A DNA stretch of 64,000 bases from Frateuria_A sp051900415 (GTDB lineage Bacteria; Pseudomonadota; Gammaproteobacteria; Xanthomonadales; Rhodanobacteraceae). The position numbers were made by a program, and so were the translations under genes. Location: positions 186,001 to 250,000 of the forward strand of contig NZ_JBHZGL010000001.1 of NCBI RefSeq assembly GCF_051900415.1, read 5' to 3'. Shown here one piece after another: positions 1 to 7,312 of this stretch. The stretch's first letter is position 1, and each line of letters opens with the position of its first letter. The notes below the pieces were generated by a model. It did not search any database. It was not told where the DNA came from and saw only the letters and a program-made list of their open reading frames with translations.

Positions 1-497
1 CCGCCCTGCGCTACGGCCGCGGCCAGTGGCCGGGGCTCACCAGCGAGCGGCTGTTCGGCGAGTGGCTGGCGCCAGTGGCCACGCCCGAACTGATCGCGCG
101 CATGGGCGACGCCGATCCCGGCCAGCTCGGCGACTGGCCGTTGCTGGGCGACCCGGGCGACCGCTGGCGCGAGTGGTTCGCACAGGTGGGTGGCACACCG
201 CCGAAGCGATACGTGGCGCATTTCGACAGCACCGACGCGCTGCGCCACGCCGCGCTGGAGGGCCTGGGCGTGGGCCTGGGCCGCATGGTGAGTTCGCGCT
301 CGCTGATCGAGGCTGGCCGGCTGGTGGTGCTGGGCCAGCGCTACCTGCCGATCCAGGAGGCCTACTGGCTGGTCTACCCGCCGCGCTCGCAGGAACACCG
401 GGGCCTGCAGGTGTTCCGCAAATGGCTGCTGGGCGAGGCGCAGGCCTATTGCGCGCAGATGCCGCAATTGCACGAAGGCCAGGCGACGCCCGCCTGA
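1..497 (+). CDS. LysR-family transcriptional regulator, C-terminal fragment
   Basis: This is the 3' end of a gene whose start lies before the window; the reading frame begins at base 3. The visible 164 residues match the effector-binding domain of GcvA/AmpR-type LysR regulators: an opening ALRYGRGQWPGL stretch, then a TDALRHAALEGLGVGLG segment and a closing FRKWLLGEA helix. The helix-turn-helix half is missing, so the DNA target and inducer cannot be judged. It is followed on the same strand by frmA, 71 bp downstream, so regulation of frmA is possible but is only inferred from position. Confidence 0.85.
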   Translation, partial: ALRYGRGQWPGLTSERLFGEWLAPVATPELIARMGDADPGQLGDWPLLGDPGDRWREWFAQVGGTPPKRYVAHFDSTDALRHAALEGLGVGLGRMVSSRSLIEAGRLVVLGQRYLPIQEAYWLVYPPRSQEHRGLQVFRKWLLGEAQAYCAQMPQLHEGQATPA

Positions 498-516
498 GCT
501 GAGCCGGCCGGTTTTC

Positions 517-545
517 CCGCCATGCCGCGCGCGGCATCATGGCGG
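517..545 (+). terminator. Imperfect hairpin between the LysR gene and frmA
   Basis: CCGCCATG pairs with CATGGCGG, enclosing an inner GCCGCG/CGCGGC stem with a two-base bulge. There is no real T-run after it, so termination is only a possibility. It lies just upstream of the frmA ribosome binding site and could instead be a regulatory hairpin. Confidence 0.3.
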
Positions 546-568
546 CTTCCCTACCTTGGAAGTCGCCC

Positions 569-1681
569 ATGAAATCGCGTGCCGCCGTCGCCTGGGAAGC
601 AGGCAAACCGTTGTCGATCGAGGACGTGGAGGTCGCCGGGCCGAAGGCCGGCGAGGTGCTGGTGCGCATCGTCGCCACCGGCGTCTGCCACACCGACGCT
701 TTCACGCTCTCCGGCGCCGACCCGGAAGGCTTGTTCCCGGCGATCCTCGGCCACGAGGGCGGCGGCATCGTCGAGGAAGTAGGCGAGGGCGTGACCACGC
801 TCGCCGTGGGCGACCACGTCATTCCGCTGTACACGCCCGAGTGCGGCACCTGCGAATACTGTCGCTCGGGCAAGACCAACCTGTGCCAGCGCATCCGAGC
901 CACCCAGGGACAGGGGCTGATGCCCGACGGCACCTCGCGGTTCTCGAAAGACGGCCGGATGATCCACCACTACATGGGTACCAGCACCTTCAGCGAGTAC
1001 ACCGTGCTGCCCGAGATCGCGGTGGCGAAGATCAACAAGGCCGCGCCGCTGGAGAAGGTCTGCCTGCTCGGCTGCGGCATCACCACCGGCATCGGCGCGG
1101 TGCTCAATACGGCGAAGGTCGAGCCCGGCGCCAGCGTGGCCGTGTTCGGGCTGGGCGGCATCGGGCTGTCAGTGGTGCAGGGCGCGGTGATGGCCGGGGC
1201 CGGGCGCATCGTGGTGGTCGACACCAATCCGTCGAAGTTCGAGATGGCCAGGCTGCTGGGCGCCACCGATTGCATCAATCCGAAGGACTACCCCGATACG
1301 CCGATCCAGCAGGTGATCGTCGAGCTCACCGGCGGCGGCGTGGACTATTCGTTCGAGTGCATCGGCAACGTCGACGTCATGCGCGCGGCGTTGGAGTGCT
1401 GCCACAAGGGGTGGGGCGAGTCGGTGATCATCGGCGTCGCCGGCGCGGGGCAGGAGATCCGCACGCGGCCGTTCCAGCTGGTGACCGGACGCGTATGGCG
1501 CGGTTCGGCGTTCGGTGGAGTCAAGGGCCGCTCGCAGTTGCCCGGCTACGTCGACCGCTACATGGCCGGCGAAATCAGGATCGACGAGATGGTCAGCCAG
1601 GAGCTGCCGCTGGAGCGCATCAACGAGGCGTTCGACGCGATGCACGAAGGGCGTGTGATCCGTTCGGTGATCCGCTACTGA
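569..1681 (+). CDS. frmA: S-(hydroxymethyl)glutathione dehydrogenase / class III alcohol dehydrogenase
   Basis: Oxidises S-hydroxymethylglutathione with NAD+, the main step of glutathione-dependent formaldehyde detoxification in the cytoplasm; it also has S-nitrosoglutathione reductase activity in characterised members. The 370 residues are the normal family length. Zinc sites are visible: GVCHTD and GHEGGG for the catalytic zinc, and CGTCEYCRSGKTNLC for the structural zinc. The NAD site is GLGGIGLSVVQG. I chose ATG 569 (MKSRAAVAWEAGKPL), the conserved family start, over an in-frame ATG at 539. No esterase partner (frmB) follows; the next 300 bp is repeat-rich. Confidence 0.95.
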   Translation: MKSRAAVAWEAGKPLSIEDVEVAGPKAGEVLVRIVATGVCHTDAFTLSGADPEGLFPAILGHEGGGIVEEVGEGVTTLAVGDHVIPLYTPECGTCEYCRSGKTNLCQRIRATQGQGLMPDGTSRFSKDGRMIHHYMGTSTFSEYTVLPEIAVAKINKAAPLEKVCLLGCGITTGIGAVLNTAKVEPGASVAVFGLGGIGLSVVQGAVMAGAGRIVVVDTNPSKFEMARLLGATDCINPKDYPDTPIQQVIVELTGGGVDYSFECIGNVDVMRAALECCHKGWGESVIIGVAGAGQEIRTRPFQLVTGRVWRGSAFGGVKGRSQLPGYVDRYMAGEIRIDEMVSQELPLERINEAFDAMHEGRVIRSVIRY

Positions 1682-1689
1682 GCCTTTTC

Positions 1690-1892
1690 CTGCCCCTGCG
1701 TTAGCGGGGGAAGGCCCGCAACCTGGCGCCCTGCTGGAACTCGTCGCTCTTCGTTCCCCCGTTGACGGGGAAGGTGCCCGCAGGGCGGATGGGGGAAGCC
1801 TTGCGAAAGGCCCACCCGAGCATCCCGCCAAAAGCGCCCCCATCCGCCTGTCGGCACCTTCCCCCGCGTTCGCAGGGGAAGGCTCGCAACCG
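1690..1892. repeat. Cluster of R2 extragenic palindromes
   Basis: Three R2-type palindromes fill most of the 310-bp gap between frmA and the NYN gene. The core is a stem of CCCCCGTT with AACGGGG-like arms followed by GAAGGTGCCCG and GGCGGATGGGGG. The copies at about 1752-1802 and 1846-1890 face each other. The same unit recurs near 25650, 25710, 28450, 45430 and 45630. Function unknown; the hairpins could stop or stabilise transcripts. Confidence 0.8.
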
Positions 1893-1991
1893 GTCGGTCG
1901 GCTGGAATGCGTTCCTCTTCCTTCCCCGGTTACGGTCGGGCGCGCTCGGCTAGAATGCGCCCGCCTCTCCGGCACTCCCCAAAGGACCCCC

Positions 1992-2654
1992 ATGCAACGC
2001 ACCGCCATCCTCGTCGACGGCGCTTTCTTCCTTGCCCGTTACCGCAAGGTGTGGGGCGAGCGCGACGCCAACGACGCGCGTACCGTGGCCAAGACCGTGT
2101 TCGGCATGGCGCTGGAGCACTTGAAGGCCCTGGATCGCCCGCGCGAGCAGCTGTACCGGATCTTCTTCTACGACTGCCCGCCGCTGGACAAGGTGCTGGT
2201 ACGCCCGCTCAGCGGCGAGGCGGTGGACTTCTCGCGCACCGGTGCGGCCGCTTTCCGCCGCGAGCTGCACGACCAACTGCGGCGTCAGCGCAAGATGGCG
2301 CTCCGGCTCGGCCGGCTGGCCGAGCGCGGTGAATGGAAACTCCGCTACAACGCCTACCAGCAGCTGCGCGAGGGCACCCTGGCGTGGGAGGATCTGGGCG
2401 ACGAGCATTTCGAGCCGGACATGCGCCAGACCCAGGTCGACATGAAGATCGGTATCGATATCGCCGCGCTGACCTACAAGAAGCTGGTCGATCAGATCAT
2501 CCTGGTCGCCGGCGATGCGGATTTCATCCCGGCGGCGAAACTGGCCCGCTACGAGGGTATCGACTTCATCCTCGACCCGATGTGGCAGGGTATAGCCCCG
2601 GACCTACACGAGCACATCGACGGATTGCAGTCGGTCTGCCCGCGTCCCTTCTGA
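1992..2654 (+). CDS. NYN-domain (PIN-like RNase) protein
   Basis: A 220-residue cytoplasmic protein of the NYN/LabA-DUF88 type. The N-terminal strand MQRTAILVDGAFF carries the first conserved Asp, and VAGDADFIPAAKLARYEG carries the later paired acidic residues that in PIN-like nucleases bind metal. Members are predicted RNases; no substrate can be inferred here. A TAGAAT -10-like box lies at 1951-1956 and AAAGGA precedes the start, suggesting its own promoter. The next gene starts 34 bp downstream with its own ribosome binding site. Confidence 0.8.
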   Translation: MQRTAILVDGAFFLARYRKVWGERDANDARTVAKTVFGMALEHLKALDRPREQLYRIFFYDCPPLDKVLVRPLSGEAVDFSRTGAAAFRRELHDQLRRQRKMALRLGRLAERGEWKLRYNAYQQLREGTLAWEDLGDEHFEPDMRQTQVDMKIGIDIAALTYKKLVDQIILVAGDADFIPAAKLARYEGIDFILDPMWQGIAPDLHEHIDGLQSVCPRPF

Positions 2655-2688
2655 AACATTCCGTCCCGCGTGGTCGTAAGGAGACACC

Positions 2689-3567
2689 ATGAAGACCCTG
2701 CTGCTTTCCGCTTTCACCGCCGCCGCCCTGCTGGCCCTGCCGGCCATCGCGCAGGACCAGCCCACCGACGCGCTGGTGCCGCCGACCTCGGCCAGCGACT
2801 ACACCGCCACCCAGCTTGCCCAGGTCATCGACAGTGACTGGCGCCCGGCCAACCAGCGCGCGCGCGACACCTACCGCCATCCGAAGGAAACGCTCACCTT
2901 CTTCGAGTTGCGTCCGGACCAGACGGTGATCGAGATCACCCCGGGCGGCGGCTGGTACACGCAGATCCTGGCGCCCCTGCTGCGCGACAACGGCCATTAC
3001 ATCGCCGCCGAAAAGCAGCCGTCCGCCGACAGCGAGGCGCGCGGTGACGACAGCGCCCTGCGCAAACTCTTCGTCGCGCACCCGGCGCAGTTCGGCAAGG
3101 CTGCCATCGTGGCCTTCGATCCCAAGGCGCCGGTGCTCGGCCCAGCCGGTTCGGCCGACCGCGTGCTGACCTTCCGCAACGTCCATAACTGGGCGATGGA
3201 CGGCAGCGCGCCGGCGATGTTCAAGGCGTTCTACACGGTGCTCAAGCCCGGGGGCGTGCTCGGCGTGGTCGACCATCGCGCCGACGCCGGCGCCACGCTG
3301 GACGAGGTCAAGCGCAGCGGCTACCTGCCGGTCGATTACGTCGTCAAGCTCGCGACCGATGCCGGATTCGTGCTGGATGGGCGCAGCGAGATCAACGCCA
3401 ACCCGAAGGACGACCACGATCATCCCGAAGGTGTGTGGACGCTGCCGCCCACGCTCGCGCTGGGCGACAAGGACAAGGACAAGTACCTGGCGATCGGCGA
3501 GTCCGATCGCATGACCCTGCGTTTCGTGAAGCCGGAGGCGCCCGCCCACGCGGCCTCCTCGCCGTGA
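2689..3567 (+). CDS. Class I SAM-dependent methyltransferase with an N-terminal signal peptide
   Basis: A 292-residue protein resembling the COG4798 predicted methyltransferases. Residues 1-21 form a clear signal peptide with an ALPAIAQ cleavage region. The rest has a Rossmann methyltransferase start (VIEITPGGGWYTQILAPLL), an RNVHNW segment and a KPGGVLGVVDHR strand, as in COG4798. The ribosome binding site GTAAGGAG is strong and fixes the start. SAM is not known to be available in the periplasm, so an exported methyltransferase fold is odd; the substrate is unknown. The rluE start is one base after this stop codon, so the two are probably cotranscribed. Confidence 0.75.
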   Translation: MKTLLLSAFTAAALLALPAIAQDQPTDALVPPTSASDYTATQLAQVIDSDWRPANQRARDTYRHPKETLTFFELRPDQTVIEITPGGGWYTQILAPLLRDNGHYIAAEKQPSADSEARGDDSALRKLFVAHPAQFGKAAIVAFDPKAPVLGPAGSADRVLTFRNVHNWAMDGSAPAMFKAFYTVLKPGGVLGVVDHRADAGATLDEVKRSGYLPVDYVVKLATDAGFVLDGRSEINANPKDDHDHPEGVWTLPPTLALGDKDKDKYLAIGESDRMTLRFVKPEAPAHAASSP

Positions 3568-3568
3568 C

Positions 3569-4102
3569 GTGCTGATCGCGCTCAACAAGCCCTATGGCGT
3601 GCTGTGCCAGTTCTCCGGCGACGGCAGCCGGCCGACCCTGGCCGGCTACGTGCGCGAGAAGGACGTCTATCCGGCCGGACGGCTGGACCACGACAGCGAA
3701 GGCCTGCTGTTGCTGACCGACGACGGCCGTCTCGCGCACCGCCTCACCGATCCGCGCCACAAGCAACCCAAGACCTACCTGGTACAGGTCGATGGCGCCA
3801 TCACCGATGAGGCGCTCGCCGCATTGCGGCGTGGCGTCACGCTCAACGACGGCCCCACGCTCCCGGCGGGTGCCGAGCACGCGGCCGAGCCGGAGTGGCT
3901 ATGGCCGCGCGATCCGCCGGTGCGCTTTCGCAAGGCGATCCCCACCAGCTGGCTCACGATCACCCTGCGTGAAGGACGCAATCGCCAGGTGCGGCGGATG
4001 ACGGCAGCGGTGGGGTTTCCTACCCTGCGGCTGATCCGCGTGCGCATCGGCGATTGGGCGCTGGACGGCCTGCCCCCGGGCGAAACCCGCCGGCTCCTGT
4101 AG
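3569..4102 (+). CDS. rluE: 23S rRNA pseudouridine synthase E (RluE-type)
   Basis: Converts a uridine of 23S rRNA to pseudouridine; E. coli RluE acts at U2457. The 177 residues cover the RsuA/RluB-E catalytic domain: LNKPYGVLCQF at the start, the catalytic motif PAGRLDHDSEGLLLLTDDG with its Asp, and a C-terminal REGRNRQVRRM motif. It has no S4 domain, as is usual for RluE. The start is a GTG one base after the preceding stop; no better start lies downstream because the first conserved motif begins at residue 3. Confidence 0.85.
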   Translation: MLIALNKPYGVLCQFSGDGSRPTLAGYVREKDVYPAGRLDHDSEGLLLLTDDGRLAHRLTDPRHKQPKTYLVQVDGAITDEALAALRRGVTLNDGPTLPAGAEHAAEPEWLWPRDPPVRFRKAIPTSWLTITLREGRNRQVRRMTAAVGFPTLRLIRVRIGDWALDGLPPGETRRLL

Positions 4103-4167
4103 GTGGTTTCGGCCCACCGGTTCCGGCGGCGGCACGGCGGGATGAAGCCCCCTTACGGTTTCCAACC

Positions 4168-4914
4168 ATGCCTACCTTCAAAGACCACTTCTCTGGTCAC
4201 GCCACGCTCTACCGCGATGCGCGACCGCTACCACCCGCCGACTGGTTCGACTGGCTCGCCGGCCAGGCGCCGGACCATGCGCTGGCCTGGGATGCCGGCT
4301 GTGGCAACGGCCAGGCCAGCCTGGGGCTGGCGGCGCACTTCGAGCGCGTGGTGGCGACCGACCCGAGCGCGACGCAGATCGCCCAGGCCAGCGCCCATCC
4401 GGCCATTGACTACCGCGTGGAGCCGGCCGAGCACAGCAGCCTGGCGGCGGGCAGCGTGAGTCTGGTCAGCGTGTCGCAGGCATTGCACTGGTTCGACCTG
4501 GACGCGTTCCACGCGGAAGTGCGCCGGGTGGCCAGGCCGGGGGCGCTGCTGGCGGTTTCCGGCTATGGCAACTGCAGCGTGGATCGGGCGGTGGATGCGA
4601 TCGAGTGGAAGCTGTACTCCGACACGCTCGGCGGCGATTGGCCGCCCGAACGCGCGCTGGTGGATGAGGGTTATCGCGGGTTGCCCTTTCCGTTCGAGCC
4701 GGTGGCCACGCCGAGTTTCGCCATGCAGGCGCGCTGGAATCTCGCGAAGTTCCTCGCCTATCTGCGTTCCTGGTCGGCCACGCAGCGTTATCTGGAACGC
4801 ACGGGTGTCGACCCGGTGGAGGCGGCGGCACCTGCGCTCGCAGAGGCTTGGGGCCAGCCCGACAGGGTGCGTACTGTCCGTTGGCCGTTCTTTACCCGCG
4901 TAAGCCGCCTCTGA
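4168..4914 (+). CDS. Class I SAM-dependent methyltransferase
   Basis: A 248-residue cytoplasmic methyltransferase. Motif I is WDAGCGNGQASLGLAAHF, followed by VVATDPSATQI (motif II acid) and VSVSQALHWFDLDAFHAEVRRV, typical of the Methyltransf_11 family with the SQALHWFD signature. Substrate unknown. The start is ATG 4168 (MPTFKDHFSGHA), which matches the usual N-terminus of this family; an upstream in-frame extension would be poorly conserved sequence. It ends at a 1.3-kb repeat region. Confidence 0.8.
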   Translation: MPTFKDHFSGHATLYRDARPLPPADWFDWLAGQAPDHALAWDAGCGNGQASLGLAAHFERVVATDPSATQIAQASAHPAIDYRVEPAEHSSLAAGSVSLVSVSQALHWFDLDAFHAEVRRVARPGALLAVSGYGNCSVDRAVDAIEWKLYSDTLGGDWPPERALVDEGYRGLPFPFEPVATPSFAMQARWNLAKFLAYLRSWSATQRYLERTGVDPVEAAAPALAEAWGQPDRVRTVRWPFFTRVSRL

Positions 4915-4918
4915 CCAA

Positions 4919-5180
4919 GCTCTCTCTTCCCTCCGGGGAGAGGACTGGGGTGAGGGCCCACGGCTTGCTGGGATGCCCGCGAGAGCGCTGCCTTGCTTGT
5001 CGTTCTAGCGTGGCCTCTTCGCGACTGGGCTCGCCTGTGGCGGGCTTCCGATCGCCTGTCGGCGGCCTGCTAAGCACGGTGAGGGATAAGAGCTAGGCCT
5101 TCTCGCCTTGCTTGGTGGGTCGCTTGCTTTTAGAGGAGCTGCCGCCGCTTTGCCGCGGGCGCTCGGGAGCTGAGGCACGA
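4919..5180 (+). repeat. Modular repeat R1-A-B, copy 1 (lacks the TTTCTTT module)
   Basis: Starts with the R1 palindrome (CCTCCGGGGAGAGGA, then GGGGTGAGGG), continues with module A (GCCTGTGGCGGGCTTCCG and GATCGCCTGTCGGCG) and ends with module B (TAGAGGAGCTGCCGCCGC, TTGCCGCGGGCGCTCGG). It lacks the ACTTTCTTTGCTGGCCC segment seen in the other copies. It carries no plausible gene: the short open frames read recurrent sequence. Confidence 0.75.
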
Positions 5181-5211
5181 AGATTGCGGGGTCATGCGCG
5201 TTGCGGTACGT

Positions 5212-5524
5212 GGCTCCCTCTCCCCTCCGGGGAGAGGGTTGGGGTGAGGGGCCGGGGCTCGCGGGGATGCCCGCAGTAGCGCTGCCTTGTTTGTCGTTCT
5301 TGCGTGGTCTCCCCGCGACTGGGCTCGCCTGCCGCGGGCTTTCGATCGCCTGCCGGCGCTCGAGTCACTTTTCTTTGCTGGCCCAAAGAAAAGTAACCAA
5401 AAGAAATGGCCTGCTAAGCCCGGTGAGGGATAAGAGCTAGGTGCCGCCTCGCCTTGCTGGGTCAGTCGCTTGCTCTTAGAGGAGCTGCCGCCGCTTTACC
5501 GCGGGCGCTCGGGAGTTGGGGCAA
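5212..5524 (+). repeat. Modular repeat R1-A-B, copy 2: left arm of a large inverted pair
   Basis: Full-length unit: R1 (CTCCCCTCCGGGGAGAGG), module A, the palindromic segment CTTTGCTGGCCCAAAGAAAAG, a GATAAGAGCTAGG segment and module B. Read in reverse, 5738-6048 repeats it across almost its whole length with scattered differences. The 5217-6045 interval is therefore a large imperfect inverted repeat. Confidence 0.8.
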
Positions 5525-5737
5525 GGGTGGGTTTGCGGCGGCGTGGAGCGGCTACCGATGGCGACTTCAGAGCGGCCGGTGGCTCTGGCGCACCGGCATG
5601 ACCTTTTGGCTCGACGGCACGCTGTTCGTTTCGTTTCGTGATTGCGAGCCCTACGGGCAACCAACGCCGAATGTCCTCTTCGCGCGAGAGAGAGTCACAA
5701 AACGCGGATACCAGCCAACCCGCGAAATGCCTCCCTT
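5525..5737. other. Core between the two inverted repeat arms
   Basis: About 213 bp with no match elsewhere in the window. An open frame on the + strand runs through it and into both arms (5454-5798), but it has no recognisable domain and shares its ends with the repeat, so I do not call it a gene. The segment is less GC-biased in places (TTCGTTTCGTTTCGTGATTG). Confidence 0.5.
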
Positions 5738-6048
5738 GCCTCAACTCCCGAGCGCCCGCGGTAAAGCGGCGGCAGCTCCTCTAAGAGCAGGCGACTGACC
5801 AAGCAAAGCTCACTGGTACCTAGCTTTTTAGTCACCCCGTGCTTAGCAGGCCATTTCTTTGGTTACTTTCTTTGGGCCAGCAAAGAAAGTGACCCGAGCG
5901 CCGACAGGCGATCGGAAGCCCGCGGCAGGCGAGCCAAGTCGCGTGGAGGCCGCGCAACGGCGACAACCAAAGCACCCTCCGGACGAAACATCCCCGCGAG
6001 CCCCGGCCCCTCACCCCAACCCTCTCCCCGGAGGGGAGAGGGAGCAGA
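5738..6048 (-). repeat. Modular repeat R1-A-B, copy 3: right arm of the inverted pair
   Basis: Reverse-orientation copy of 5212-5524. It contains module B, then GGTTACTTTCTTTGGGCC, then module A, then R1 (CTCTCCCCGGAGGGGAGAGG) in that order on the + strand. It differs from the left arm mainly around 5965-5995 and 5800-5835. Confidence 0.8.
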
Positions 6049-6082
6049 GTGCGGCGGACGTGCACAACCGCGCGCTCTTCCT

Positions 6083-6180
6083 GCCTCAGCTTCCGAGCGC
6101 CGTCAGGCGATCGGAAGTCCGCGGCAGGCAAGCCAAGTCGAGGGAAGAACCCGCAAGAACGGCAGCCCAGACATCCCACA
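6083..6180 (-). repeat. Partial module A copy
   Basis: Contains CTTCCGAGCGCCGTCAGGCG, a following GATCGGAAGTCCGCGGCAGG and AGCCAAGTCG, which match module A of the neighbouring repeats without R1 or module B. The remaining bases up to the tatD stop at 6254 show nothing recognisable. Confidence 0.6.
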
Positions 6181-6253
6181 TGCAGGAGACATTCGCGCGA
6201 GCCCCAGCGCTTACAGCCCGGTTCCTTCTCCTCCGCAGGTAACAGGACGCCCG

Positions 6254-7039
6254 CTACCGCCCGAAGAACGCCATCGCCGCAGCCGTGCTGTTCGCCGCCG
6301 TCACCTCGACCGGCTCGCCGCGGTCGCGCGCCACTTCCTCGCAGATGTGCTTGAGGTACATCGGCTCGTTGCGACGGTGGCTGGGTTGCGGACGCACGGT
6401 GCGCGGCAACAGGTAGGGTGCGTCGGTTTCCAGCATCAGCCGCTCCGCCGGGATCTCGCGCACGAATTCGCGCAGGTGCGTGCCGCGCCGCTCGTCGCAG
6501 ATCCAGCCGGTGATGCCGATGTGGCAGCCCAGCGAGAGGTAGTCGTGCAGGGCCTCCCGGGTATCCGTGAAACAGTGCACCACCGCCGCCGGCACGCGGT
6601 CGCGGTAGCGCTTGAGCAAGGCCAGGAAATCCGCGTGCGCGTCACGCTGATGCAGGAACAACGGCTTGCCCAGTTCCGCCGCGATCGCCAGTTGCTGCTC
6701 GAACACGCGCAGCTGCACGTCGCGGGGCGAGTAATTGCGGTGGTAATCCAGCCCCGTCTCGCCGACCGCGCGCACCTCGGGCAGGCAGGCCAGCTCGCGC
6801 AGGCGGGCGTCGGTGGCCTCGTCGTAGTCGATCGCGTGGTGTGGATGCACGCCCGCGGTCGCCCACAGCACGCCGGGATGTTCGTGCGCCAATGCCAACG
6901 CCTGCTCACTGCCTTCGCGCGAGGCGCCGGTCACCACCATCCGCGTGACGCCCTGCACGGCGGCCCGCGCAAGCACGTCGGCGAAGTCGTGGCGGAAGGA
7001 TTCGTGCGTGAGATTCGCGCCGATGTCGACCAGCTGCAT
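6254..7039 (-). CDS. tatD: TatD-family metal-dependent hydrolase (DNase)
   Basis: A 261-residue cytoplasmic TIM-barrel hydrolase of the TatD/YcfH family, with 3'-5' exonuclease and DNA-repair roles in studied members. It starts with MQLVDIGANLTHESF, and the second conserved motif is AVGETGLDYHRNYSPRDVQ. Metal ligands are visible in LFLHQRDAH, VHCFTD and LETDAPYLLPR. Start at 7039 is the conserved family start; the in-frame extension upstream lacks conservation. It is divergent from the S8 protease gene, with 273 bp between the two starts. Confidence 0.9.
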   Translation of the reverse strand: MQLVDIGANLTHESFRHDFADVLARAAVQGVTRMVVTGASREGSEQALALAHEHPGVLWATAGVHPHHAIDYDEATDARLRELACLPEVRAVGETGLDYHRNYSPRDVQLRVFEQQLAIAAELGKPLFLHQRDAHADFLALLKRYRDRVPAAVVHCFTDTREALHDYLSLGCHIGITGWICDERRGTHLREFVREIPAERLMLETDAPYLLPRTVRPQPSHRRNEPMYLKHICEEVARDRGEPVEVTAANSTAAAMAFFGR

Positions 7040-7312
7040 GGCTTGCCCGCAAAAGCGCGCATTGTTGCAGAGCAGGCCGGATTGGCAAGGCGTGCAGCCG
7101 TCCAGCCCGCTGTCACATCGAGGCGACAAACGACCCCCTAGCTTGCGAATCGACGACGGCAGGGAAGCAGTGGGGCGTGGGTGATGCAGTCACGCGACAG
7201 CCGGCAGGATGCGTCCAGGGCGACCGTCGTCGACGGAAGCGGAGTTTCAGGACTTCGTGCAGTACTGCCCGCCGTGCAAGGCGGCGGGTGCTCAAAACCG
7301 GGGAATCACTTC

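Noticed and set aside
539..568. An upstream ATG for frmA at 539.
   Set aside because: The extra 10 residues are absent from the family, and the conserved start MKSRAAVAW is at 569.
5201..5440. Short frames reading SPLRGEGWGEGPGLAG in several places.
   Set aside because: They translate the R1 palindrome and recur at each copy. They look like repeat artefacts, not genes.
5454..5798. A 114-residue frame across the inverted-repeat core.
   Set aside because: Both ends lie in the repeat arms and no domain is visible, so I kept it as a region and not a gene.
7181..7312. An N-terminal extension of the S8 protease from 7181.
   Set aside because: It would bury the signal peptide behind 44 residues; ATG 7313 starts the signal.
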